From positions 25,737-89,736 of the forward strand of contig NZ_SAYU02000007.1 of the NCBI RefSeq assembly GCF_004025965.2: a stretch of 64,000 nucleotides of DNA. Reading direction: 5' to 3'. The DNA comes from Phycicoccus flavus. GTDB taxonomy: Bacteria; Actinomycetota; Actinomycetes; Actinomycetales; Dermatophilaceae. A program made the position numbers and the translations under genes. Below, in pieces: positions 29,447 through 38,242 of the stretch (positions within the stretch are counted from its first letter, which is position 1; every line of letters starts with the position of its first letter). The notes beneath the pieces are model-generated. The model was not told the DNA's origin, searched no databases, and saw nothing but the letters and a program-made list of their open reading frames with translations.

Positions 29447-30915
29447 GCACCCAGCCCGAGACCCCCACCCGCCGGCCGAACATGGTCTTCCTCCTCACCG
29501 ACGACCACGCGGCACACGCCATCGGCGCCTACGGCTCGGTCGTCAACACGACCCCCCGCATCGACGAGATCGCCGAGTCAGGGGCGCGGCTCGAGCACTG
29601 CTACGCGACGAACTCGCTGTGCACCCCGAGCCGGGCGAGCATCCTCACCGGCACCTACAGCCACGTCAACGGCGTGTACGGGCTCAAGACGCACATCGAC
29701 GCCAGCCAGCCGACGTTCATCAGCCGGCTGCGCGAGGAGGGCTACCGCACTGCCATCGTCGGCAAGTGGCACATGGGCGACGGCGAGACAGACGGCGTCT
29801 CGCACGACCCGCAGGACTTCGACTACTGGGACGTCGTCCTCGGCCAGGGCGAGTACCACGACCCGCGGTTCCGCTCCGCCGACGGCGAGCGGACGGAGGA
29901 GGGCTACGCGACGAACGTCATCACCGACCTGTCGCTGCAGTGGATGGACGCGCAGGTCGCCGACGACGAGGACCGGCCGTGGGCCATCCTCATCTGGCAC
30001 AAGGCGCCGCACCGCCCCTGGCAGCCCGATCCGGCGCACCTGGACCTGTACACCGACCCCATCGCTGTGCCGCGCACCTTCTTCGACGACTACTCGACGC
30101 GCACCGCGTCGGCCCGTCGGGCGGCCATGCGGCTGGCCGAGGGCATGCACCTGCGCGACCTCAAGACGCTGCCGCCCGAGGGCCTCACCTACGAGGAGCT
30201 CTCGCTCTGGAAGTACCAGCGGTACATGGAGGACTACCTGCGCTGCGTGCACTCGGTCGACGTGAACGTCGGCCGCGTCCTGGACTGGCTGAAGGAGCGG
30301 GACCTGTTCGATGACACCCTCGTCGCCTACAGCTCGGACCAGGGGTTCTTCCTCGGCGACCACGGCTGGTACGACAAACGCTTCATGTACGAGGAGTCGC
30401 TGAAGATGCCGTTCGTCGTCTCCTACCCGCGCCGGATCCCGGCCGGGACGGTCTACGAGGGCACGGCGAGCAACGTCGACATGGCCCAGACCTTCCTGGA
30501 CGCCGCCGGCGTCGCGCACCACCCGCGGATGCAGGGGCGCAGTTTCTTCGGCGACCTCGTGGGCGAGCCGACGGCGCCGCAGGCGGACGGGCTGTACTAC
30601 CGCTACTGGGAGAACGACGACTACGACCACCATGCGCCCGCGCACTACGGTTGGCGCACCGAGCGGTACAAGCTCATCTACTTCTACAACGACGGTCTCG
30701 GCCTGCCGGGCACGACGAACCGGCAGTATCCGCCGGAGTGGGAGCTGTACGACATGGAGCAGGATCCGGACGAGGTGAACAACGTCTACGACGACCCCGC
30801 GTACCGCGAGGTCCGGGAGGAGCTGAAGGTCGCGATGTGGAAGGCGCAGGAGTCCTTCGGCGACGCGCCGCACCCGAGCCAACCGGTGCCGACCGGGCTC
30901 ACGGTCGACGCGTGA
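29443..30915 (+). CDS. Type-I sulfatase, carbohydrate (GlcNAc-6-sulfatase/iduronate-sulfatase-like), cytoplasmic
   Basis: 490 residues. Formylglycine site Cys60 in CTPSRASILTG (motif 60-64), metal strand FLLTDDHAAHAIGAYGS, GKWHMGD, and VAYSSDQGFFLGDHGWYDK with the conserved DQG/DHG metal and sulfate ligands. Ends with a DUF4976-like domain (WELYDMEQDPDEVNNVY). The overall pattern resembles bacterial N-acetylglucosamine-6- and iduronate-2-sulfatases of glycosaminoglycan and mucin degraders. No signal peptide. Overlaps the preceding sulfatase by 4 nt. Substrate is inferred, not shown. Confidence 0.93.
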   Translation: MSTQPETPTRRPNMVFLLTDDHAAHAIGAYGSVVNTTPRIDEIAESGARLEHCYATNSLCTPSRASILTGTYSHVNGVYGLKTHIDASQPTFISRLREEGYRTAIVGKWHMGDGETDGVSHDPQDFDYWDVVLGQGEYHDPRFRSADGERTEEGYATNVITDLSLQWMDAQVADDEDRPWAILIWHKAPHRPWQPDPAHLDLYTDPIAVPRTFFDDYSTRTASARRAAMRLAEGMHLRDLKTLPPEGLTYEELSLWKYQRYMEDYLRCVHSVDVNVGRVLDWLKERDLFDDTLVAYSSDQGFFLGDHGWYDKRFMYEESLKMPFVVSYPRRIPAGTVYEGTASNVDMAQTFLDAAGVAHHPRMQGRSFFGDLVGEPTAPQADGLYYRYWENDDYDHHAPAHYGWRTERYKLIYFYNDGLGLPGTTNRQYPPEWELYDMEQDPDEVNNVYDDPAYREVREELKVAMWKAQESFGDAPHPSQPVPTGLTVDA

Positions 30916-30937
30916 CCGGGCACGCCCTGGAGGACTG

Positions 30938-31960
30938 GTGACCGGCCCGGAGGCTCGCGGTGGCCTCACCGGGCTGGTCGACGTGCCCGCCGGGTCCTTC
31001 CGCATGGGCTCGACGGACTTCTATCCCGAGGAGGGGCCGGTCCGGGAGGTCCGGGTGGACGCGTTCGCCGTCGAGCGGCACCCGGTGACCAACGCCCAGT
31101 TCGCGGCCTTCGTCGCCGACACCGGCCACGTCACGGTGGCCGAGCAGGCGCCGGACCCGGCCGACTTCCCCGGTGCCGACCCGGCCCTGCTCGTCCCGGG
31201 CGGTCTCGTCTTCACCCCGACCCCGGGCCCGGTGCCGCTGGACCGCTGGGACCTGTGGTGGCGGTGGCAGCCGGGCGCCTGCTGGCGCACCCCGCAGGGG
31301 CCGGGGTCGAGCACCGACGGCATCGAGGAGCACCCGGTCGTCCTCGTCGCCTACGACGACGCCCTCGCCTACGCGCGCTGGGCCGGGCGGGACCTGCCCA
31401 CCGAGGCCGAGCACGAGTACGCCGCCCGCGGCGGCGGGGGGACGAGCACGTACGCGTGGGGTGAGGAGCGGACGCCGGGCGGCCGGCTCATGGCCAACAC
31501 CTGGCAGGGCCGCTTCCCCTACCGCAACGACGGCGCCGACGGCTGGCGCGGGACGTCGCCGGTCGGGGCGTTCCCCGCGAACGGCTACGGCCTGCACGAC
31601 CTGGTCGGGAACGTCTGGGAGTGGACCCGGACCCTCTTCCTCACCGGGGCCGACCGCGACGCCGCGGACGAGCTGGCCCGCGGCGACGGTGGCGGGCCCG
31701 CGCCCGTGGCGGAGGCCGCCGCGGTGTCGTCGTGCTGCGCGCCGGACCGCTCGACGATGGTCGCGGCGCCCGACCTCCAGGCGCTGACCGAGCGGTCGGT
31801 CGCGCCGGGGGAGCGGCACCCGCGACGGGTGCTCAAGGGCGGCTCCCACCTCTGCGCCCCGGAGTACTGCCTGCGCTACCGGCCCCCGGCGCGCTCGCCG
31901 CAGTCCGAGGACAGCGCGACGACGCACCTCGGCTTCCGCTGCGTGCTCCGCGCCGCCTGA
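30938..31960 (+). CDS. Formylglycine-generating enzyme (sulfatase-maturating)
   Basis: 340 residues, FGE-sulfatase (SUMF1-like) fold. It oxidises the Cys of CxPxR in sulfatases to formylglycine using oxygen, in the cytosol. Catalytic cysteine pair C306 and C311 is present in GGSHLCAPEYCLRYRP, with the spacing of characterised copper-dependent FGEs. N-terminal VPAGSFRMGS and LVGNVWEWT are family hallmarks. GTG start with GGAGG 5 nt upstream. Last gene of the transporter/sulfatase operon, 22 nt after the second sulfatase, so enzyme and clients are made together. The pair distinguishes a true FGE from catalytically inactive relatives. Confidence 0.92.
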   Translation: MTGPEARGGLTGLVDVPAGSFRMGSTDFYPEEGPVREVRVDAFAVERHPVTNAQFAAFVADTGHVTVAEQAPDPADFPGADPALLVPGGLVFTPTPGPVPLDRWDLWWRWQPGACWRTPQGPGSSTDGIEEHPVVLVAYDDALAYARWAGRDLPTEAEHEYAARGGGGTSTYAWGEERTPGGRLMANTWQGRFPYRNDGADGWRGTSPVGAFPANGYGLHDLVGNVWEWTRTLFLTGADRDAADELARGDGGGPAPVAEAAAVSSCCAPDRSTMVAAPDLQALTERSVAPGERHPRRVLKGGSHLCAPEYCLRYRPPARSPQSEDSATTHLGFRCVLRAA

Positions 31961-31984
31961 CCCGGCCGGGGCCCGGCCTCAGGC
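31955..31984. terminator. Short inverted repeat between convergent genes
   Basis: GCCTGA and TCAGGC (both include stop codons) flank a GC-rich centre between the FGE gene and the convergent membrane-protein gene. Only a 6-bp outer stem is clear; possible bidirectional terminator. Confidence 0.3.
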
Positions 31985-32401
31985 GTCGGCCGGGGCCGCG
32001 ACCGGCTCGGTGCGCGCTCGACGACCGCCGATGAGACGGCCGATGAGCGCCCCGACCAGGGCGGGCACGAACACCAGCGCCGCGCCGAACGGCCCGGACT
32101 CCGGCAGGTCCCCGAGGTAGACCTGCAGGTCGAAGGAGGTGTCGCTGCCGATCTGCGGGAAGGCGGCGAGGAACGCCCCGACGAGGACGGCGACGAGGAG
32201 CCAGCGCAGGAGGACCCGCCCGAGCCCGGCGCGTCGCCCGTCGAGGAGGGACCACACGAACGAGACGAGGACGACGAGGGCGAAGGCGAGGACGCCGGCC
32301 CCGATGTCGGCACCGCCCGAGGGGTCGGACAGGGCCGAGAGGCCGAAGCCCACCGCGGCGGCCAGGAGCACGACGACGACGACCCGCAGCAGCACCTTCA
32401 T
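31979..32401 (-). CDS. Small membrane protein with four transmembrane segments
   Basis: 140 residues, four hydrophobic helices (about residues 3-24, 34-55, 64-82, 102-125), and a short Arg/Ala/Pro C-terminal tail. The polar loop between helices 3 and 4 holds several acidic residues. The ATG at 32401 is preferred since it opens directly on the first membrane helix; the long upstream extension lacks homology and crosses a gene-free stretch. I do not recognise the family. The 251 nt upstream (32402-32652) contain no gene I can support. Confidence 0.65.
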   Translation of the reverse strand: MKVLLRVVVVVLLAAAVGFGLSALSDPSGGADIGAGVLAFALVVLVSFVWSLLDGRRAGLGRVLLRWLLVAVLVGAFLAAFPQIGSDTSFDLQVYLGDLPESGPFGAALVFVPALVGALIGRLIGGRRARTEPVAAPADA

Positions 32402-32652
32402 CCGCGGAGGATGGCACAGCCGGGCCGCCGAGGACCAGGGTCCCGCCGTACCGGGCGGGACCCTGGAGTGCCGGCCCACGGTGGGGGCGCGCATTGTGTC
32501 GACAGCGGCACATAGCACGAGATCCGGCGATCCGCTCGTCGAGAGGGCCCTCCTGCAGAAACAGAACGCTCGGTCCGTAGAGAAGCGATGGGTATCACAA
32601 ATGGACGGATGGGGCGCGCCGGAAAGCCGTTGTTCACCGGCCGCCCGGTCTT

Positions 32653-33225
32653 TCACCGGGAATTGCCCGCGACTCGGGGACAGCCCGCGCACTCGTGACA
32701 TCCGGGCAGGGCGTAGATGAGGCAGCAGGACCGACGCGACGTCGGGGGCGCGGCGCCCCGGGCCTGCCGGTCCGCCTCGGCCCACATGTCGTCGACGAGG
32801 GCGCCGCGGGTGCGTCGGCCGAGCGGCACCCGGGCCGCATATCCGGCCGCGAGGGGGGCCGCGAGGGCGCGGTAGTCCGCCTCGGCCCGTTCCAGCCGGG
32901 TGCCCAGGTCGCCGTCGCCGGGCACCACGGTGGTGAGCCGCACGATCGCCGGCACCCCGGTCCCGGTCCGCGTGAAGGTGAGGTCGTCCAGGCCCTCCAC
33001 CCGCCAGGGGCCGGCGGCCGCGGCGGTGGCCGCGGTGTGCGCCGGGACCTGCAGGAGCCACTGGAGGACGAAGACGTCGGCGACGGCCGGGGGTGCCACA
33101 CCGTCGTACCAGCGTCCGTGCAGGTCGGAGACGGTCTGCTGCCAGGGCCGCGGGTCGTCGGCGAGCCGGTGGGGCAGGGCCCCGACACCGATGTCGAAAC
33201 GGAGCCACGGGTGCCCCTGCGACAT
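32653..33225 (-). CDS. FhuF-like (2Fe-2S)-binding protein
   Basis: 190 residues. The C-terminus carries CCLIYALPGCHECAGCPR, the CC-x-C-x2-C cluster ligand pattern of the FhuF C-terminal domain, which binds a [2Fe-2S] cluster in ferric-siderophore reductases. The N-terminal part resembles the FhuF fold only loosely. It could reduce ferric iron released from siderophores in the cytosol. It sits alone near lsr2 with no siderophore transporter in the window, so the physiological link to iron is inferred from the motif. Confidence 0.75.
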   Translation of the reverse strand: MSQGHPWLRFDIGVGALPHRLADDPRPWQQTVSDLHGRWYDGVAPPAVADVFVLQWLLQVPAHTAATAAAAGPWRVEGLDDLTFTRTGTGVPAIVRLTTVVPGDGDLGTRLERAEADYRALAAPLAAGYAARVPLGRRTRGALVDDMWAEADRQARGAAPPTSRRSCCLIYALPGCHECAGCPRVAGNSR

Positions 33226-33284
33226 GCGAGCGGCGGCGGCACCCGGGTCGGATGCCGCCGCCGTGCTCGACAGGTGGTCGGTGG

Positions 33285-33611
33285 TCAGGAGGTGGCCTTC
33301 TCGTAGGCCTCCTGGACCTCCGTGGAGATGCGTCCACGGTCGCTGATGTCGTACCCGTTGCTGCGCGCCCAGTCACGGATCGCGCTCACGTCACGACGGC
33401 CCCGGCCGGCCGGCCGGGCGGTGCTCCGGCGGCCGCCGGTGCGCTCGGCGTGGCCGATCCACACCGCCAGCGAGTCACGCAGCTGGGTGGCGTTGTCGGT
33501 CGTGAGGTCGATCTCGTAGCTCACTCCGTCCAGCGCGAACGTCACGGTCTCGTCGGCGGGCGACTCCTTGTCCACGTCGTCCACGAGCAGGACCTGCACC
33601 TTTTTGGCCAT
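33285..33611 (-). CDS. lsr2: Lsr2, nucleoid-associated xenogeneic silencer
   Basis: 108 residues, the normal Lsr2 length. N-terminal dimerisation domain (MAKKVQVLLVDDVD, VSYEIDLT) and C-terminal DNA-binding domain SAIRDWARSNGYDISDRGRI with the RGR minor-groove hook. A basic linker (GRRSTARPAGRGRR) joins them. Lsr2 binds AT-rich DNA and silences foreign genes in actinobacteria. GAAGGA precedes the ATG; a promoter is visible at 33679-33706. In mycobacteria lysS, lsr2 and clpC1 are adjacent; here lsr2 is near lysS but clpC is 32 kb away on the other strand. Confidence 0.96.
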   Translation of the reverse strand: MAKKVQVLLVDDVDKESPADETVTFALDGVSYEIDLTTDNATQLRDSLAVWIGHAERTGGRRSTARPAGRGRRDVSAIRDWARSNGYDISDRGRISTEVQEAYEKATS

Positions 33612-33678
33612 GTTCTGTCCTTCAGAGGTCGATCTTTCGGGGGGCCCTCGGAAGCTGCATCCGCTGGCGTATCACGAG

Positions 33679-33706
33679 AGTATAGCCAGGGTAAAGCCGG
33701 AGTAAA
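33679..33706 (-). promoter_or_regulatory. Promoter of lsr2
   Basis: On the minus strand: -35 TTTACT (33706-33701), 16-nt spacer, -10 TATACT (33684-33679), in a conspicuously AT-rich stretch about 70 nt before the lsr2 ATG. A near-consensus -10 suits an abundant nucleoid protein. Confidence 0.65.
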
Positions 33707-33743
33707 GGGAGAGTCGGCGGAATCTCTCCGGCGGAAAGGTCAC

Positions 33744-33947
33744 CTATGACCGGACAGGTCCTTCGGGCGGCTCCCCGGCGTCATTGTCCGCGGCCTTTCG
33801 GCGGGCGTCCTGCTCCTTCTCGAAGCGGCGCTGGGCCTGTCGCTCGCGCCGGTCCCCCTCGAGGATCCGCTTCATGAGCGCGTAGAAGAAGGCCGCGACC
33901 ACCACCGTCGGGACGAGGGCGGCGACGTAGGGCCACACCGCGTCCAC
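33744..33947 (-). CDS. Small single-pass membrane protein with charged coil
   Basis: 67 residues: one N-terminal transmembrane helix (about residues 5-25) followed by a highly charged helix (ILEGDRRERQAQRRFEKEQDARRK) likely to be a coiled coil, then an acidic, Pro-rich tail. It begins 3 nt after the lysS stop, so it is co-transcribed with and probably translated after lysS. Function unknown. Confidence 0.65.
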   Translation of the reverse strand: MDAVWPYVAALVPTVVVAAFFYALMKRILEGDRRERQAQRRFEKEQDARRKAADNDAGEPPEGPVRS

Positions 33948-33950
33948 GGC

Positions 33951-35456
33951 TCAGGCCTCGGGCTTCAGGTGCGGGAAGAGGATGGTCTCGCGGATGCTCG
34001 CGCCGGTGAAGAACATGACGAGCCGGTCGACCCCGAGACCCAGGCCACCCATCGGCGGCGCGCCGTACTCCAGGGCCCGCAGGAAGTCCTCGTCCACCTG
34101 CATCGCCTCGGGGTCCCCGCCCGCCGCCCGCAGCGACTGCGCCTCCAGGACGTGCCGCTGGACCACGGGGTCGACGAGCTCGGAGAAGCCGGTGCCCCGC
34201 TCGACGCCGCCGATGATGAGGTCCCAGGCCTCGATGAGCCCCGGCTGCTCGCGGTGCGGGCGGGCCAGGGGCTGCGCGATCGCCGGGTAGTCGCACAGGA
34301 ACGTGGGCTGGAGCAGCGCGGGCTCGACGACCTCGCCGAGGATCTCCAGGAAGACCTTGTCCTTCTCGAGCGCCGGGTCGACGGCGACCCCGTGCCGTTC
34401 GGCCAGCTCGAGCAGCCGCTCGCGCGGGGTGTCGATGGTCACGGTCTCCCCGACGGCCTCGCTCACGGCGTCGTACACCGGCAGCCACCGCCACTCGCCG
34501 TCGAGGTCGACGGTGCCGGCCGGGGTCTGCACCGTCCGGGAACCGAGCGCGTCGGCGACGCCGAGGTAGAGGTCGCGCATCAGGGCCCCGATGCTGCGCT
34601 GGTCCCCCCATGCCTGGTAGGCCTCGAGCATCGTGAACTCGGGGGAGTGCGTGGAGTCCACGCCCTCGTTGCGGAAGATCCGGCCCATCTCGTAGACCCG
34701 GTCGACCCCGCCGACAACGGCCTTCTTGAGGTTGAGCTCCAGCGCGATCCGCAGCACCATCTCCTGGTCGAAGGCGTTGATGTGGGTGCGGAACGGACGG
34801 GCCGCGGCGCCGCCGTGGACCAGCTGGAGCGCGGGGGTCTCGACCTCGAGGTAGCCCTGCCCGTCGAGGACGGCGCGGATGGCGCGCAGCGCCGTGGCCT
34901 TGGTGCGGACCATGTCGCGGGCCTCCTGGCGCACGACGAGGTCGGCGTAGCGCTGGCGGACCCGCGCCTCCTCGGAGAGCTCCTTGTGCAGCACCGGCAG
35001 GGGCCGCAGCGCCTTGGCCGCCATCCCCCAGCTGCGGGCCATGACCGACAGCTCGCCGCGGCGGCTGGAGACCACCCGGCCCTGCACCCACACGTGGTCG
35101 CCGAGGTCGACGTCGGCCTTCCACGCGGCGAGCCCGTCCTCGCCGACCTCGGCCAGGCTGAGCATCACCTGGAGGCGGGTGCCTACCCCCTCCTGGAGGG
35201 TGGCGAAGGCGAGCCTGCCGGTGTTGCGGACGAAGACCACCCGGCCGGCGACGTCGACGACGTCGTCGGTCTCCTCGCCGTCCGCGAGCCGGCCGTCGTA
35301 GGCGGCCCGGACCTCGGCGAGGGAGTGGGTGCGGGGGACCTGCACCGGGTAGGCCTGCCCGCCTCCGGCGAGGATGCGGTCGCGCTTGTCCCGGCGGATC
35401 CGCATCTGCTCGGGCAGGTCGGCCTCGGGGGCGGCGGGGGGCGGGGCGTCGGTCAC
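33951..35456 (-). CDS. lysS: Lysyl-tRNA synthetase, class II
   Basis: 501 residues. Charges tRNA-Lys in the cytosol. N-terminal OB-fold anticodon domain (FVRNTGRLAFATLQEG), class II motif 2 GRIFRNEGVDSTHSPEFTML and motif 3 GGLGLGVDRLVMF are all present. The GTG start at 35456 follows a -10 TAGGCT (plus 35470-35465) by 8 nt with no Shine-Dalgarno, suggesting a leaderless message. A longer in-frame extension upstream is not credible since it runs into the divergent ATPase gene. A small membrane protein gene follows. Confidence 0.96.
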   Translation of the reverse strand: MTDAPPPAAPEADLPEQMRIRRDKRDRILAGGGQAYPVQVPRTHSLAEVRAAYDGRLADGEETDDVVDVAGRVVFVRNTGRLAFATLQEGVGTRLQVMLSLAEVGEDGLAAWKADVDLGDHVWVQGRVVSSRRGELSVMARSWGMAAKALRPLPVLHKELSEEARVRQRYADLVVRQEARDMVRTKATALRAIRAVLDGQGYLEVETPALQLVHGGAAARPFRTHINAFDQEMVLRIALELNLKKAVVGGVDRVYEMGRIFRNEGVDSTHSPEFTMLEAYQAWGDQRSIGALMRDLYLGVADALGSRTVQTPAGTVDLDGEWRWLPVYDAVSEAVGETVTIDTPRERLLELAERHGVAVDPALEKDKVFLEILGEVVEPALLQPTFLCDYPAIAQPLARPHREQPGLIEAWDLIIGGVERGTGFSELVDPVVQRHVLEAQSLRAAGGDPEAMQVDEDFLRALEYGAPPMGGLGLGVDRLVMFFTGASIRETILFPHLKPEA

Positions 35457-35464
35457 GGAGGACA

Positions 35465-35500
35465 AGCCTACGAGCCGTCGTCGGGGGGTGCCGCTACGGT
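35465..35500. promoter_or_regulatory. Divergent leaderless promoters of lysS and the AAA ATPase
   Basis: Minus-strand TAGGCT (35470-35465) is 8 nt before the lysS GTG. Plus-strand TACGGT (35495-35500) is 6 nt before the ATPase ATG at 35507. Both genes lack ribosome sites, so both -10 boxes fit leaderless transcription from a 50-nt gap. Confidence 0.5.
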
Positions 35501-35506
35501 CCGGAC

Positions 35507-36265
35507 ATGGCGCGCACGCCCCACCGCTGGACCGACGGCCTCGCCGCGCGCCGGGTCGAGCGGAACCCGTTCGTCGACGCCCCGGACCCGGGCGCCTGGC
35601 CGAGCACCCTGCCCGCCATCCGGCAGCTGCTCGACGAGGGCCTGGACCTCGCCGCCTGCACGGTCCTCGTCGGCGAGAACGGGTCCGGAAAGTCGACGCT
35701 CGTCGAGGCGCTGGCCATGGCGGCGGGCATGAACGCCGAGGGCGGTTCCACCGGCGCGCGGTACTCGACGTACGCGGCCGAGTCACCGCTGCACGAGTGG
35801 ATCCGGGTCGTCCGCGACGGCGGCGCCCCGCGCTGGGGCTACTTCGTGCGGGCCGAGACCATGCACGGCCTCTTCACCTACCTGGCGACCACGGCGTCCG
35901 GCGGCAACGACCCGGACTTCCACGAGCTCTCGCACGGGGAGTCCTTCACCGCGCTGCTCGGGACGCGTCGGTTCGCCGGCGAGGGCCTGTTCGTCCTGGA
36001 CGAGCCCGAGGCCGGCCTGTCCTTCGGCGCCCAGCTCCACCTCGTCGCCGAGCTGACCGCCATGTCCCGCCGGCCACGCACCCAGGTCGTCGTCGCCACC
36101 CACTCGCCGGTCGTCGCCGCCATCCCCGGGGCGCTCGTGCTCGAGCTCGGCGAGCACGGCATCCGGCCCACGAGCTGGGCGGAGCTCGAGGTCGTCGAGC
36201 ACCACCGGCTCTTCCTCCAGGACCCGCGCCGGTACCTGCGGCACGTCGTCGACGACCTCGACTGA
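35507..36265 (+). CDS. AAA family ATPase (ABC/SMC-like, stand-alone)
   Basis: 252 residues. Walker A GENGSGKST (about residues 56-64), ABC-type signature LSHGES, Walker B LFVLDEPEAGLS and a switch His in VVVATHSP make a complete ABC/SMC-type ATPase head without membrane domains or long coils. Such small stand-alone ATPases are widespread and mostly uncharacterised; roles in DNA repair or defence are known for some relatives. Nothing adjacent (no endonuclease or TOPRIM partner) points to a specific system. Confidence 0.8.
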   Translation: MARTPHRWTDGLAARRVERNPFVDAPDPGAWPSTLPAIRQLLDEGLDLAACTVLVGENGSGKSTLVEALAMAAGMNAEGGSTGARYSTYAAESPLHEWIRVVRDGGAPRWGYFVRAETMHGLFTYLATTASGGNDPDFHELSHGESFTALLGTRRFAGEGLFVLDEPEAGLSFGAQLHLVAELTAMSRRPRTQVVVATHSPVVAAIPGALVLELGEHGIRPTSWAELEVVEHHRLFLQDPRRYLRHVVDDLD

Positions 36266-36289
36266 GATGCGTCGGCCGGGGCTTCCGAG

Positions 36290-37153
36290 TCAGCCGGGCA
36301 GCGCGCAGGACAGGAGGGCGGCGGCGGTGTCGCGGGCGTCCTGCAACCCGTCGAGGAGCGGACGGGAGCGGTGCTCGGCCGAGAGGATCTCGACGCCCCA
36401 CGGCCCGTCGAACCCGGTCGCCGCGAGGACCCGGACGAGACCGTCGAGGTCGAAGCAGCCCTCGCCGGGGTAGCGGCGCCGGTCGACGGTGTCCTCGAGG
36501 AGGGTCCCGACGACCTCGGGGGCGGCGTCGTCGAGCTCCACGGCGAACACCGAGCCGGGGACGAGGGCGGCGGCCAGCTCCTCCAGCGAGGTCCCGGCCC
36601 GGAAGACGTGCCAGGCGTCGACGACGAGGCCGAGGTTCGGTTCGCCGACCTCCGCGACGAGCTCCGCCCCGAGCGGCATGGTCGTCACCGTCGAGAAGGG
36701 CAGCGGTTCCAGGGCCACCCGCAGCCCGTGCCCGGCGGCCCGCCGGGCGAGCGCGCGCAGCGACGGGACGAGCTCGCGCCACTCCTCGGGCCCGGTGTCG
36801 ACCGGCGGCCCGGCCTTGACGTGCCGTACCCCGAGGGCGACGCCCGCCTCGAACAGCAGGTCGTGCTCGGCGTCGACGGCGGCCCGGTCCGCGCCGGTCA
36901 CCCACCAGCGGTCGAGCAGCTCGACCTCGGTGTGGCGCACTCCCGTCGCCGCCACCAGCTCGGCCAGGCCGTCGAACCCGAGGGTGTCGCGGGCGGTGAC
37001 GAGGTCGGCGAGCACGAGACCCAGGCCCGCCCAGCCGGTGGCGGCGACCGCGTCGACGCGTTGCCCGACGTCGAGCGGGCTCCGGGGGGAGCCCAGGGGC
37101 GAGGCGTCGCCGGCGCTGGTCCAGCAGGTGGCAAGCAGCTCGGCCCCGCTCAC
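36290..37153 (-). CDS. Sugar phosphate isomerase/epimerase-like TIM barrel
   Basis: 287 residues, AP-endonuclease-2-type TIM barrel (IolE/IolI/Hyi superfamily). Metal-ligand-bearing strand ends are visible in VALEPLPFST, LVVDAWHVFRAG and VFAVELDD, plus the final GVEILSAEH. Members isomerise or epimerise keto-sugars or cyclitols with a divalent metal. GTG start at 37153 overlaps the stop of the Gfo/Idh gene by 4 nt, so the two form an operon and probably act in sequence (oxidation then isomerisation or dehydration). Not close enough to name as IolE, but it is one candidate for the inosose-handling step missing from the iol cluster. Confidence 0.75.
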   Translation of the reverse strand: MSGAELLATCWTSAGDASPLGSPRSPLDVGQRVDAVAATGWAGLGLVLADLVTARDTLGFDGLAELVAATGVRHTEVELLDRWWVTGADRAAVDAEHDLLFEAGVALGVRHVKAGPPVDTGPEEWRELVPSLRALARRAAGHGLRVALEPLPFSTVTTMPLGAELVAEVGEPNLGLVVDAWHVFRAGTSLEELAAALVPGSVFAVELDDAAPEVVGTLLEDTVDRRRYPGEGCFDLDGLVRVLAATGFDGPWGVEILSAEHRSRPLLDGLQDARDTAAALLSCALPG

Positions 37154-38178
37154 CGGCGCTCCGCGAGCGGGGTGGGCTGCCGCGGCTCCAGACCCGCGGC
37201 GCGGTAGGCGGCGTCGACGAGCTCCATGGCCACGACCGCGTCGTCGGCGTCGGTGAGCACCGGTGCGTCCTCGCGCACGGCCGCCGTGAAGGCCTCGAGC
37301 TGGTAGGTGTAGCTGCTGCGCGTCCCGAGGTGCTCGACGACCTCGGTCCCGTCGCGGCGGCGCAGCACGAGCGAGTCGTCGAGGTGCGGCAGGGGGAAGC
37401 TCGGCAGGTGCAGGGTCCCCTCGCTGCCCTCGACGGTGAGGTGGAAGTCCAGCGCCGGCGCGTCCATCCGGCTGCCGGCCAGCGCGGTCACCCCGGACGG
37501 GTACTCGAGGTCGACCATGAGCTCGGCGTCGACCCCCGGGGTGCGCTCCCGGGCGCGCGCGCCGACGACGCGCGGCGGCCCCCCGAGCAGCGGTCCCAGC
37601 AGGCGCACCGCGGAGAGGCTGTAGCAGCCGAGGTCCATGGTCGACCCGCCGGCGAGGTCCGCCCGCCAGCGCGGATCGTCGGCGCCGGGGTCGGGCATGA
37701 GCAGGCGGCAGTCGACGTGCCGGACCTCGCCGACCGCCCCGGTGGCCACGAGGTCGACGGCCCGCCGGAAGAGCGGGTGGTACGGGTAGTGGAAGGCCTC
37801 CATGAGGACGACGCCGGCGGTGCGGACCGCGTCTCGCACGGCCCGGGCCTCGTCGGCGTTCGCGGCCGACGGCTTCTCGGCCAGTACGTGCTTGCCGGCC
37901 TCGGCGGCCCGGAGGTTCCAGGTGCCGTGCAGCCCGTTGGCCAGCGGGTCGTAGACCGCCTCGAGCTCCGGGTCGGCGAGCAGGTCCTCGTACGTCGCGT
38001 GCACCCGGGGGATGTCGTGCCGGTCGGCGTAGGCCCGGGCCCGCTCGAGGTCCCGGGCCGCGACGGCGAGCACCCGGGCCCCGGTGACCCGGGCCGGGGC
38101 GAGCAGGGCGAGCTCGGTGATGCGGGCCGCGCCGAGCACCCCGATCCGGAGCGGGGGGTGGACGTCCGGAGGGCTCAT
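37150..38178 (-). CDS. Gfo/Idh/MocA-family NAD(P)-dependent oxidoreductase
   Basis: 342 residues. N-terminal Rossmann GVLGAARI (about residues 13-20), the EKP catalytic-lysine motif (AEKPSAAN) and the C-terminal beta-sheet domain with GGSTMDLGCYSL. Oxidises a sugar or cyclitol hydroxyl. Coupled by a 4-nt overlap to the downstream isomerase-like gene. The upstream gap to the LacI gene contains the motif at 38227-38242 also found near the PhyH gene. Substrate unknown. Confidence 0.85.
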   Translation of the reverse strand: MSPPDVHPPLRIGVLGAARITELALLAPARVTGARVLAVAARDLERARAYADRHDIPRVHATYEDLLADPELEAVYDPLANGLHGTWNLRAAEAGKHVLAEKPSAANADEARAVRDAVRTAGVVLMEAFHYPYHPLFRRAVDLVATGAVGEVRHVDCRLLMPDPGADDPRWRADLAGGSTMDLGCYSLSAVRLLGPLLGGPPRVVGARARERTPGVDAELMVDLEYPSGVTALAGSRMDAPALDFHLTVEGSEGTLHLPSFPLPHLDDSLVLRRRDGTEVVEHLGTRSSYTYQLEAFTAAVREDAPVLTDADDAVVAMELVDAAYRAAGLEPRQPTPLAERR

Positions 38179-38226
38179 GCCATCGGACGCTAGGTGCCCC
38201 CACCCCGTCCGGGCGTCCCGGGGTCA

Positions 38227-38242
38227 CCTCAGAAACACCTCA
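38227..38242 (-). promoter_or_regulatory. Repeated 16-nt motif, copy 1
   Basis: CCTCAGAAACACCTCA on the plus strand; on the minus strand it reads as a direct repeat, TGAGG-TGTTTC-TGAGG. It lies about 50-65 nt upstream of the Gfo/Idh start and overlaps the lacI stop. A 15/16 match occurs at 59701-59716. Confidence 0.45.

Noticed and set aside
31979..33376. A 465-codon minus-strand frame joining the small membrane protein to sequence overlapping the FhuF-like gene
   Set aside because: Only the last 140 codons have protein-like membrane helices; the rest is an out-of-frame shadow of the FhuF-like gene.
33951..35786. Longer lysS with about 110 extra N-terminal residues
   Set aside because: The extension is Arg/Pro-rich, overlaps the divergent ATPase gene and both leaderless promoters, and does not resemble any LysRS N-terminus.
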